NCBI GenBank assembly: GCA_024516155.1
Contig: JAJJXM010000040.1
Location: forward strand, 525,422-589,421
DNA: 64,000 nt
From: Pyronema omphalodes
Taxonomy: Eukaryota > Ascomycota > Pezizomycetes > Pezizales > Pyronemataceae
Direction of reading: 5' to 3'
Shown: positions 54,086 to 64,000 of the stretch, piece after piece
Layout: every line of letters begins with the position of its first letter
Position numbering within the stretch: position 1 is the stretch's first letter
Notes under the pieces: generated by a model
What the model saw: only the letters and a program-made list of their open reading frames with translations
Database searches by the model: none
Told to the model about the DNA's origin: nothing
Made by a program: the position numbers and the translations under genes

Positions 54086-54615
54086 AACATGCTATCGTTG
54101 CCTAGAAGGGATAGACTATGAGAGTGATGGAAACGATAGGAACTATGGAAACTACTGAAATTATACATAGAATGCATAAAAATTATCTGTAACGACATAC
54201 CTGAACTATCTAGGTTTCTACTGTCACTGCTGATGCCAGTACATATTTGTGTCCATGTTGGTGTTGATGATAAGTTAAGAATAAGTTGATATAACTTTCC
54301 AATTTGGAACGGTAGCAAGAGATATCAAAAAAGTCATCAAAAGGGCTAAGAGCACCAAAAGAGCTACAAGAACCATAAGAGATTACTAGGGCAAGAGAGA
54401 GCTATCTAAAACTCCACACAAAGCAACAGTGGGTGGACATAAATCCCACAGGCTGACCGCTCGGGACGATCTGGTTGATCTTATCATCCTTTTATCTTAT
54501 CAATCTGTGAGGCTGATCAAGGTTATATCAGTAGCATATGCTAGCAAAGACAAAAACAAAGGATCATGTTACATACAAGTGAAGCACTTACGGTTCTGTG
54601 ATGCGCCTCTGTCAG
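54086..54615. other. Intergenic; nothing recognised
   Basis: AT-rich, with repeated GAGCTA/AAGAG words near 54340-54400. No gene. Confidence 0.45.
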
Positions 54616-54782
54616 TGTTTTAGTCAGCGGTGTGGCTGTGTCATTGTGGCGACAATTTATTTTGGTAGGTGGGCACTCTTCCTCTGTTGCACTGTTGCGT
54701 TGCAACAAATGAAAAGCGAAAAATGAAAAGCTAATGAAAACTGCAAAGGTTTTTTGTCCCTCCATGTACAGATGCGTTGCCA
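54616..54782 (-). repeat. Dispersed repeat family R2, copy C
   Basis: On the minus strand it starts GGCAACGCATCTGTACATGG and ends CACACCGCTGACTAAAACAC, the same ends as copies A and B. The middle differs completely (TTCATTTTTCGC, GTTGCAACGC), which argues for constant ends around a variable core. Confidence 0.7.
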
Positions 54783-55371
54783 TGATTATTTCAAGTACCG
54801 AGATTTTCTGTCCCTATTCGCGTGTGTTATTCATTCGCGCGTGTTCTTGAGCCACAAGTGAGACTTAGTCATCCACTTTTTGTGAGGGGGTGACGAGCAT
54901 TGTAGACCGGTTGGGCATTTAGAAACACGATGCCCCAAGAGACGGGCATTGTAGACCTTTGCTCCTTTTAGAATAATTCAATATTTGTGAATTCTATTAT
55001 TGACACTAATGTCATGCACTCCTACAAATCAGCTCACACCCGATTCTGCAACCCACTAGCGAACCTCCACTGAAAATAAGCCAATGTAAGAAAACAACCT
55101 CTGTTGAGGCTTCTTGTGAGTGTCGATTACTTATATGAAGTACCTACATTCCTAGATACAATACCTTATTCCTTGACAGTGAATGGAACATGAAAGTCCG
55201 AAGATGAAGCTGAACGACGATTGCATTATCGTCATCAAAGATTCATCCCTTCCTGTAGCAGAGTTATCTTCTTACAATCACACTAGGGGGAAATAGATAC
55301 TTACAAGAATTGTGGGACTGCAATGGGGAAGCATGGGATTCGCGAGTGGCGAGCTGCTAATGCTGCATCGA
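54783..55371. other. Intergenic; small repeats only
   Basis: A short direct repeat, GCATTGTAGACC, appears at about 54897 and 54948. No gene is seen. Confidence 0.45.
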
Positions 55372-55675
55372 GGGTCAGTGCAGAGACAAAGCTGCCTGGC
55401 AGCAATAGAGCAGGGAAACGCTGGTTAACTGCCAGGAGAAGTGACAACGGAGCGCTGTAGATTCTGGGTCAGAGGTCAAACCAGAAAAAACGCTGTCTCA
55501 TAGATGTGCAATGGGGGAGCACTGGAGGTTTGCCCGGAGAGCTGAGCTTATCGGGGTGGGAGAGCGCAGAGAAGGAACGCGGAAAGGACATTCAGAGGGC
55601 AGTTGGGAGCTTGAGCCAAGAACTCAACGTCATAGGAACATTGCGGGAAAAACACTAGGGCATACTAGCTTGGAT
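55372..55675 (+). repeat. Dispersed repeat family R1, copy 2
   Basis: Second, shorter copy of the repeat at 19100-19443, same orientation, ending ACTAGGGCATACTAGC then TTGGAT. Many base changes and some gaps separate the copies. Confidence 0.7.
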
Positions 55676-56703
55676 GTGGAATGTTTTTAGCCTTGACAGT
55701 GCTATTGATGCCAGATTTTTGTTGACACCATGAATGCTTTTCCTTTGTGCATCTTATTTCTTCCATGATTTATTGATTTAATTAATTTTGTCAATTGGTT
55801 AAACTTTTTATTTCTGTTATTGGTATACGAAAAGAGGGAGAAGACAGGTTTTTTCTTTTATTTTTGACAGTCTTGTGTATTCGGGATCTTTTGTTTGTAG
55901 TTCACGAAACTTCGTGAAAGGCAAATATCAGGTAGATTGTCATGGTGTTGAGGTGTGTTGAAGATTGCTTGCCCATCAGTGCATGTGTTTGAGGTGTCTG
56001 AATATTACCGAGACCACAGATATGTGTATCACCTTTCCAATGCATGATACCCACGATGCCGCTGGTCTGTTGACTGAATCCCACGTCGTCGTAGCCAGCA
56101 AACCATGGTGCAACGCTATGGTGGGGAGGTCACTATGTCCTTCAATGTACACTACGTTCTCGCGGCACAGACACTACACACACCAGAAAAACGTAACGTA
56201 GGGCTAATCATGTATACTCAGGTTGGATTGCTTGCATCGGAGAGGGCTACCAACACACGGTTTCACTCTAAGTTCTACAGCATTAAGTCGAATCTTTGGA
56301 CAATATCTCTTCCTGTCGGAAACTTTGTCGATTCTAGGTTCGGCTACTTGATGATCGTTCCTGAGCACACTCGAGAGATCCTTAAATAAATTCAAGGATA
56401 TTTCCGTACAATATTACTGGAGGCGAGGGTTTGTTTTGAAAGACCATAGAAAATGAAAATGAGAAAAAATTGCTAAAGTTGGTTAGAAATATACCTTTTC
56501 TTATGAATGCATCAATGAAGACAAACAAAATACGTAGCACCGTGATCCGATGCACTCATGGAGTACTGAAGTTTATGAGAACTATGTATACTAGATAATA
56601 TTTTTCGCCTCAACGTCGGAACTACCTGTAGTCTCTATCAGAGTCTTTCTCTGTCAAGAAGACACTGGTCGACATGTGAACTCATGAACTGACCTACATA
56701 CTC

Positions 56704-56747
56704 GTGCCTAAAGATGGTGGCGCGCTAGCGCCACCATCTTTAGGCAC
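56704..56747. repeat. Perfect 20-bp-stem hairpin, copy 2 of the family at 7423
   Basis: The left arm GTGCCTAAAGATGGTGGCGC (56704-56723) and the right arm (56728-56747) are exact reverse complements around a 4-base loop, GCTA. The left flank ACTCG also matches the element at 7423, so the shared unit includes TACTCGTGCCTAAAGATGG. Confidence 0.9.
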
Positions 56748-57335
56748 CAGTGTAAGAGACTATTCATGATCATGGCTGAACTAGAGATTTAAAAAGCGAT
56801 TCATTACGAGCAGAAACATTATTTTGCCTACCCAAAATAAATTTTGCCTTTCAACCACCGTTCGCGCTATAAATTGTCGAGTCAATTTAGATTCCCATTC
56901 ACGCAGCCAATTTCACAACTTTTAACAGCCGTGAAGAACTCACGTTGGATTGCATCACCATTCATCATCTCAAAATTACACAAGCATTTCTCGTGTCTTT
57001 CGGAAGCAACACGCACGGTTGGTAGTTTTAGAGGATAATGCTGATTTTACCACTGGAAATATTGGTTATCAAAGACCGCTTCTGCTTAGCGAATGAATTT
57101 TTATTGTATAGATTATATATCGAAATCCCAGGTTACTTCAAGCTGCCATAACTTCCCTCTGCAGCGCCATACTTAATCATTTTTTTTTTGTCATTTCACT
57201 AGGAACATTTGACAGGCTCTTCTGTGCATGCGATGCGCCTGCATTATAAAGGTTGTAACAGAAACGGGTTCGGTACTAATCAGCAGTTTACACCTAGTCC
57301 AAGCGACAACAATGGCGACAGATTGTAACTGTGGA

Positions 57336-57354
57336 GGCCGGCCGAAGGCCGGCC
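57336..57354. repeat. GGCCGGCC-GAA-GGCCGGCC hairpin
   Basis: Two self-complementary 8-mers separated by GAA in otherwise AT-rich DNA. It can form a very GC-rich stem. Role unknown. Confidence 0.7.
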
Positions 57355-57853
57355 ACAAAGCACACAATCTCTTGTAGCAAGAGAATTATCAACTGTATAA
57401 ACCGAGGACTTACCGAGTGTCTTTGACATATCCGATTAAAACCCGAGCATAAATTCCGAAAAATTCTCCAAGCAAATCCAAGCCGCATCAACGGCAAAGC
57501 CTTCAATATAAACAAGCCACTTATTGTCCACCAACCTCTCATAATAATTTCCAAGAAATATCGGTGAGCGGGGATCTACATTCAAACATCCGAACCTTGC
57601 CACTGCTGTAGGCTGTGATCTGTAAGCTGTAAGTCCCCGTGATCTGTGACACGCATATATAGACAACCTAGCCCTTGTGACCAACTTTGTTTTATCTATC
57701 TATCCAGGTCCCAGGTAACTAAGTATCCCCAGATTCCAAGCATCCAAGTACTCTCAGCGTTTCAAGCGTTCCAGCTCTTCGGTAATTTTAGGCCCCCAAG
57801 ATTCCGCTATAGAAACTCAATTGATCTAGATTTTATTTCCGCTGGTCCGTTTA

Positions 57854-58183
57854 TCATCTCCATCCCGAAGTAGATGGATATGCAGGAGTTCGCTTGAGTC
57901 TACCAGGAAGATATAAGCTTGCTTCTTGGATTATTGAACTTTGGACTGTGGTGTAGGCTGGGAAATCGAGATGCAGGTACGTGTAGGGGTTATTTTGCCA
58001 GAATAACAAATATTGGGTGGCTATTTGTGTGGCTGGAGAACACAATGCCATGGGCAGAAGAAGTATTCTTGTCGATACTAATGTGATGGTACGTCTAGTG
58101 ACAATTGTGAAAAAAAAGGGATGAATTAATCGAGTGATATCAGGGTGAAGTTTGACGTTGGAGGTTAGCTTGTTGTCCTGCAT
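57854..58183 (-). CDS. Hypothetical small protein (109 aa), doubtful
   Basis: The frame starts at a true ATG (58183) and reads MQDNKLTSNVKLHPDITR, then a hydrophobic part (FFFTIVT) and a Leu/Thr-rich middle. No family is recognised and no regulatory signal stands out. Possible splice signals inside (GTACGT near 58095 and GTACCTGC near 57977) mean the true structure could differ. Confidence 0.3.
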   Translation of the reverse strand: MQDNKLTSNVKLHPDITRLIHPFFFTIVTRRTITLVSTRILLLPMALCSPATQIATQYLLFWQNNPYTYLHLDFPAYTTVQSSIIQEASLYLPGRLKRTPAYPSTSGWR

Positions 58184-61100
58184 AGGCCTTTTGTGTCTCT
58201 TTCAGCGTATGATTCAATCAACCAATTGAAATTAGCTTATGATAAGATGATGGTGTATATTGGCATATGCTTCGACAGGTCTAGGAATGAATCGGTGAAG
58301 AATAAGATATCTTGGAATTGCTTCAATTCTCAAGCCTTTCGGCTGTAAGTACTCGAGAGGCCCAAGAAAGGCCTTAGTCACACACCATCACCCACCGCTC
58401 GCTATCTCCAGAGCCGAAACTCTTAGCTCCGTGCCTAATCGTCGCCGTATTGCTTAAAACAAAGTCAGATTCTCTCGGCATATAAAATATTTGGTTGAAA
58501 GTGTTGTCGTAAGCTCAGATAACGCAGTTGTTTATCGTGCATGCCAATGTGTGTTGTTCCAAGGCAAAGCCAACCGGTCGCCTTCGCTTGCTGTAAACAT
58601 CGAAACGAAACGTCACTGTCAAAAGCCGCCGGACTTTGTCGAGTCATACCTTGTCCAATCCACGAATCCTGGGTGGCCCAGACTTCTATTAGGCGACCAG
58701 AGTACAAGTCTAGAACCGTGACGGGTAAATTCAATTCCTGGACCCGGGGTGTGGTTTAGTTGCGTGGTACAAACTTCACTGACTTTATATATGCGATATT
58801 GAATTGAGTTTCCATAATACTTTTGAAATATACCTAAACCCCGGGTTTGGAATCTTCTCGGTAAAGACCGAGGCTTCCATTATCACTGCATACGGCTTGT
58901 ATGTAGATCCTATTCCTATTCCCCAGGTCTCATCTTGAAACTTAGATTCCACTCGCCTCTTGCATAGTGCCCGTACAAAGCCGGGAACCAAAGCCGTCTC
59001 CTCTGCGGGCCACTTTACCCCACAATCGTGTGGTGCCGGGCCACTTGGCATGCGTCTTGTGCATCGGAGGAGCGGAAGCGCTAGCATCTTGGAATGATCT
59101 TGTACACCTGTTTCAGCTGTTAGATATTGGGCTCATCTCATAGGTGACGTTGATTTTTTTGTTTATGGATGTGTGTGTGGATATCAAGATGGTGTTGTGT
59201 CTACATACCTACTAGGTGGAATCTAGGCTGCCTTGTTGGTGTTGCGAAGATCACGGGAGATCTCACATACTAGAGAGCACCTTGGTGAGGTGGCTCTGAC
59301 TCACGAGTTCCCGGGCAAGTCACAGTTGTAGGTATCTCAGTTAGTCTGAGGCCATCTTCGACTACTCTAAATTCCATAGATAGCCAGTCCATCATAGTGA
59401 AACATAATAGTAGCCTTACACATACAAGCTTTCATCTCATCATGTATAGTCCTCTAAAGTGAGACATGTTATCCGTCGGGAAGATTATTCTACTGGTTTT
59501 CCTGGGGTTGAATTCTACTGTTGCATCGTCCAGATTAGATTGGCCTTTATTTTACGCCGTTTTGGGAGATAAATAGGCATCATACGTTAGGTACAACTTA
59601 CTGTTGGTAACTCTTTACTCTATCTACCAGCCTCCTGGAAAGTTACCATGTACCCCACATATCAGTCCACCATAAACGGTTATGGTGGACTTTGTGGTCA
59701 TTCGAGGAAATCCATCTATCTAAGGTCACAGATTGGCTTCACCCCTTCATGCAAGATACGGTCAGTGCCAACGGCCTAGTCTAGCAGCGTGGCCATCCAT
59801 CTAGAGCTGCAAGATTAGTTGAAACGGTGATATCACTATTCTTCTAAGACTGCCCGCTAGCCATGCGAACTGCGCCCGCCCAGCAAGAAGTCTGTGTGCG
59901 GTCGGCAAATTGAACGAATCACACCGCTTTGCCACGACGGCTACTGTACCCCGCATCCTCGGATACTGACCGAGGACGCCGATTATCAAGCAACTTACAA
60001 GTAACGGGCCTCCCGGACTCACCGAGTCTGTCTTGGGCGGGCACGGCATGGCAAAGCCAACGCTATCCCCGCATTCTTGGTATCGAGCCATACGTTGGAA
60101 ACATTCTGCCTGAATTCTAAAGCCATGTTTGCCACCAAAACACCAAGATCTGGAACCTCTGGCTTTGTATTGGGAATGACGGTTGAGGCTGGCCAACGGC
60201 CGCTGATGCTTGTTGCTGCCACCAAGGCATCCGCTTAGACTGATGGTTCTGGGCATAATTGATATTCTAGGTTAGAATTCTCTGCCCAGAGTTTCCAGTG
60301 TTGGTGATATTGGAAATATTGGAAACTTTCACCGAAACTTAATTTAGAACCCCATAGATTGGCACGATGAAGGGGATTTACGTTGGCCGCACAGTTATCT
60401 GTTGTGCACAGACAGACGGAACGTTCCCGTAGGCCTTATCTCAGATGCCTACGGAGAGCCAGTTCTACACATGACCGTAACCTTTCACCGCGGTATCTTG
60501 TTATCAAGCCATGTACGTCGGTATCCTTTGTGGCTGTGCTGCTATGTTTTCTGTGTGTGTATTTGCTGGCAAACCCGCCACAATGGTTTACCTCTGCTTC
60601 CGCTCTAGGCTATCACTGTGTTGGCTTCTCGAACCGACAAAACACCGAAACCGCAGCCGACTGGAGATGAGCAGCCCGTCTCAGCGGGGGGCGGTGGTAG
60701 TCTAAGGTATGGGACTGGATCCGTTGCTGGTAAATTGTGGGGTAACTGGTAGCGTTGAAATCAGGATAGTTAGTGGGACTCAGTAGTGGCGCGGGGAATA
60801 GCTTGGTGATACTTCGTGCCTTGGCATTTTATTGGCGGCCGCCATGCCATGCGCTAGTAAGTTAGTTCTCCACCAAGTACTGGGCGCGCGGCTAATATTG
60901 CGCGCCTAATTTGAGTTTCGAAGAGAACAAGCGATTAGATCATTCCGTGGATCAATGATTTGGCGAACCCCAAAGCGGCTGTGGCGTCCTCGAAAAAAGC
61001 GGCGGAAAGAAGGTGCGGCACCGGGCAAACACATGGTATGGCTGGAGATAATAAACCTAGCCAGCTAAGTGGGCTTGCAGGTAATCCCGACTTCCACGAG

Positions 61101-62780
61101 TTTCACGAAGACAATTATGCACTTTTTGACTTACATTTCCTGCCATTTAGGAGAATTCATACTCAATACAATTATTTATAGATAGAGGAATTGAGTAATG
61201 ATATCCCGATGAATTCTCTCCGGTTTTTTCGGCGATTAGGGGCCCGTGTAACATCCTCTCCATGACGATATTGGGAATTACACCCGCAGTGGGACATGAG
61301 AAAAGTGATCAATCAGCCTTACAGTGGTCCAAACGCGTTAGTAGTTCAACCACATATACTTCCTATTCAGCATATAGCGCTTCTATATAGCGCTTCCAGT
61401 ACCGCTTTTTGTAAACACTTTCAAAACGCCGCACAGATGTAGGGAGTAATCTCCACCGATGACAAATTACTCTAAAATACCTCCAGTAGGACTAATACAG
61501 ACACCGACTGCAGCCCCGGAAGCGTAGTTCACGTACATCTGTATCGGCAGATGGTATTTCCGATAGTTCCGAGCCATACTTCCATCAAGTTGGTATGGAC
61601 GTTGGGATTATTTATGATTGATCATATATTGGCTCCTCGATGTAAAGCTGCATACAAATATGCAATACCAATGCAGATGTAGAATTCCAAGCAGCAGAAG
61701 TGAAGATCGCGGTATCCATCCCACGGGTTGCAATGTTCTCTAGTTTGTGATTTTCCGGCCCCAAAGTTTTGGTTTCCGTGCAGGGGCGATAACTTCAAAA
61801 TTCATTCCTATCGCTTTCGTGAATAGGGACTTTCTGCACTCAAGTTCAATATTTAGGTAAATTTAATCTAAACTTCAACTGTGCCACAGGCTATCGCAGC
61901 TGAGGCTTAGCTTACTGGAGAATGTGTGAATAGCGAGTACGTAAGTGCAGAATATCCTTATTTCTTTAACAAAGTTGGTTTTCCTGTATTATTTTCCTTG
62001 AAAACTCACGAGATGAGACAGTTTAATACCCTGTTCAACAAGGCGGGAAGCTACATCCCTATAACCAACATCAGAAAGTGTATATAAAATCGAAGTTTTT
62101 ATTTGCTGATGTAAATACTATACTCTCTAGAGTAATTTTCTTCTAGTATTTTCAAATACTCAATTCATTTACATTTTGTTTTGAGGATTTTGGTACTAGT
62201 ATTATTGGCAATAGTTCCTGCTTTTCAATTGTCGTCTTGTCGTCTGTGGTGTAACATCCCGCCTTACTACTTATCAAGCAGTCCTGACAACATCAATTTC
62301 ATCTCGCTTCATCTAGGATTAACTGGCCCAAAAAATATCCAACCCACATGAAATAACCCAAACTCAGATTTGCATCTTCATTAGTCCAAACTAGGATGTT
62401 ATGTCTAACCCATCAAAAACAACTCAATCACAATCTTACAACTCTTATTGAATAAAAAAACAACCAATCCTGTAACTGCGATAATACATTATCCACCGTG
62501 ATACCACAAAATGCGCACCGGTCAGGAGCCCGAGGTCTCCTCAGTTCTATAAGTAGATGAACTGATGAACACCATAATCTTATGGTATCGTTGTACCACT
62601 GATGCTGTGTCCTACGATACATTTGTACATGTATACCTTAACCTTCGTTTCAAGCACTGGTTGTGGTTCTCTGCATTCTCCCGTGTCTGCTTAGAGGCAT
62701 AAAAGGCTTAAACCAAAGTATATCTTGCGTCTATATTGTAGGAACCCGTGATATCCGGAAACTCTAAAATTAGATTCACA
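58184..62780. other. Gene-poor; possible decayed coding sequence at 58.5-60.7 kb
   Basis: Around 58465-59087 (minus) and 60005-60660 (plus) base composition rises to coding-like levels. Peptides look protein-like in short stretches (FQDETWGIGIGSTYKPYAV; PLMLVAATKASA; LISDAYGEPVLHMTV) but frames break repeatedly. I cannot assign a family. They may be pseudogenes or exons of genes I failed to assemble. Confidence 0.35.
59665..59690. repeat. Perfect 11-bp-stem hairpin
   Basis: GTCCACCATAA, loop ACGG, TTATGGTGGAC. It is unrelated in sequence to the hairpin family at 7423 and 56704 and is followed by another GTGGAC/TTTGTGG stretch. Confidence 0.8.
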
Positions 62781-63308
62781 GCAAGTAAGAACCCAGCTAC
62801 AGCCTACCTACGTACCAACAAGTCTATGGGCCTACACTGTACACACGGGATGCTACAGACTTGTACATGGTTATACATAAGCTCGTGGTTAGTGGGTTAA
62901 ATATAACGGTGGTTTTATACCTTGACCTCCCCCCTGTAATATCTGTACATATGTCAGCAACGGTACCCTCGCGTAAGCACTCCACCGATTGATGTTCGAA
63001 GCTGAACCATATGCTAAGGCGCAAGTAAGAACCCAAGCTACAATCTACCTGTAGTACGAACCGACAAATCTATGGCCCCCCATCCTACCTATGAATTTCC
63101 AGACCTGTATCTGGGTATATATATGGCGATACACAACCTCATGCTCAGCTACTCTGGTAACCTGACCTGTAAACTGACATGACGGTTATACCAGCGGTAT
63201 ACGTAGACGGTAGTTTTATACAATTTGCACTCCGGCATGTCAGCAGAGATACCCTCGCGTAAGCACCCCACCGATTGGTGTGTGAAAAGTTTATATCATG
63301 TGCTAAGG
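62781..63308. repeat. Ancient tandem duplication, units of about 240 and 288 bp
   Basis: Both units start GCAAGTAAGAACCCA and end around ATGCTAAGG or GTGCTAAGG. Shared words in order include AAATCTATGG/AAGTCTATGG, CAGACCTGTA/CAGACTTGTA, GGTGGTTTTATA/GGTAGTTTTATA, CCTCGCGTAAGCAC and CACCGATTG. The second unit has extra sequence in its middle. Confidence 0.85.
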
Positions 63309-64000
63309 ATATGCAAGGAGAGAGCGGGGATTTTCTTTGACAGTCAGATCATCTGGATGAGCATGAAACCAGTGAAGAATGTGGGGAGATGTAGGGATGG
63401 GGATGAGGTGTACTTATTATGTTAAGCATCGTCAATATTTTCCGAGCGAAGAGGAGGCTAGTTACACGAGGTTGAAGGCGTCATCTTTATCTGAAATTCG
63501 GGCTTTTTATCGTATCAGTTACGCGCCGTTGAAGTTTGCATTATCTTTTCTGCATAACGGTTGTTTATGCGACCTATATCTATTATTATTCCCCCAGTTG
63601 TATGTATGTAAAGATTCACACTGATTCCTTACAACACTTTTTCTACCGGCAAAAGCATGAAGCATAAAGTTTCCATACGCTAAAAGATATCTAAAACATC
63701 GCAATGATTTTCCACACGTGGATACCACGCAAATTAATCGATCGATCGAGAAGTAAAACATCATAACGGTATTTCACACGTGGGGGCCTACTCTACAACG
63801 AACTTCTCAATGTCACAAAATTCCATTCAAATATGTAGCGCATATATACCGATGGCTAGAAGCTTGAGCGCGTTTATTGCATCCTAGATATATAGGACTC
63901 AGGCGCATGTTAGCAGTAGGATGCGGATAAAAGATACTCGTTTCTTTAGCGGATATATGGTATGTCACTTACCGTATTCAAAACAGTAGCGCGGGTGGGG
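63309..64000. other. Window end; nothing recognised
   Basis: An 81-codon frame at 63379-63624 lacks family features. CACACGTGG occurs twice (about 63713 and 63776), flanking a GATCGATCGA stretch. Confidence 0.45.

Larger units (their letters stand above)
55676..57853. other. Gene-poor; two hairpins, no convincing gene
   Basis: It holds a perfect hairpin at 56704 and a GGCCGGCC hairpin at 57336. Minus-strand frames at 57436-57684 have a protein-like stretch (IFLGNYYERLVDNKWLVYIE) but no start or splice model I trust. Confidence 0.4.

Noticed and set aside
1..64000. tRNA, rRNA or riboswitch genes
   Set aside because: I looked for GGTTCGAATCC-type T-loop words and paired acceptor stems on both strands and found no convincing candidate; a covariance-model scan would be decisive.

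Overview
This window looks like the nuclear DNA of a filamentous ascomycete (Pezizomycotina; a repeat-rich Pezizomycete such as a truffle or morel relative would fit, but that is inference). The protein-coding genes are ascomycete housekeeping families. Their introns are short (46-85 bp, with one possible 219-bp exception) with GT-AG ends and CTAAC/CTAAT-like branch points. Long gene-poor stretches hold diverged repeats, simple-sequence tracts and retroelements. I see no bacterial-type operons, no tRNA or rRNA genes and no CRISPR array.

Layout. 1-5 kb: simple repeats and one three-exon gene of unknown function. 5-6.5 kb: two very small hydrophobic ORFs behind promoter- and leader-like DNA. 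7.6-15.1 kb: a gene block with a CLD1/ABHD5-like alpha/beta hydrolase, SPO7 (Nem1-Spo7 lipid phosphatase regulator) and a DUR3-type urea transporter preceded by a cluster of GATA sites. 15.6-18.0 kb: a large inverted repeat whose arms each carry a complete, divergently transcribed HSP9/HSP12-like stress gene. 18-26.7 kb: gene-poor, with a 625-bp element bounded by 34-bp terminal inverted repeats and copies of two dispersed repeat families. 26.7-37.7 kb: the main gene block, with a C2H2 zinc-finger gene with an internal protein duplication, a small basic ORF, a 2OG-Fe(II) oxygenase, MKT1, SWD2, a small ORF and the oxaloacetate carrier OAC1. 37.7-44.8 kb: gene-free and rich in simple repeats. 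44.8-54.1 kb: a 5'-truncated LINE (RNase H end) split by a 7,794-bp Ty3/Gypsy chromovirus-type LTR retrotransposon on the minus strand. 54-64 kb: gene-poor, with repeat copies, hairpins, one doubtful ORF and an ancient tandem duplication.

Functional links. CLD1-like hydrolase and SPO7 both act in phospholipid metabolism, and are neighbours. MKT1 and SWD2 converge, and SWD2 diverges from a small ORF and OAC1. Nothing suggests a secondary-metabolite cluster.

The most unusual features are the palindromic HSP12 pair and the LTR retrotransposon. The retrotransposon has LTRs that appear to differ at one base, a candidate -1 frameshift heptamer between gag and pol, a charged tandem-repeat linker between protease and reverse transcriptase, and a third Cys/His-rich ORF with a C-terminal hydrophobic segment in the position where env would lie. 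Exon structures were built by eye from splice signals and reading frame; coordinates of spliced genes give the outer limits, with exons listed in the evidence.
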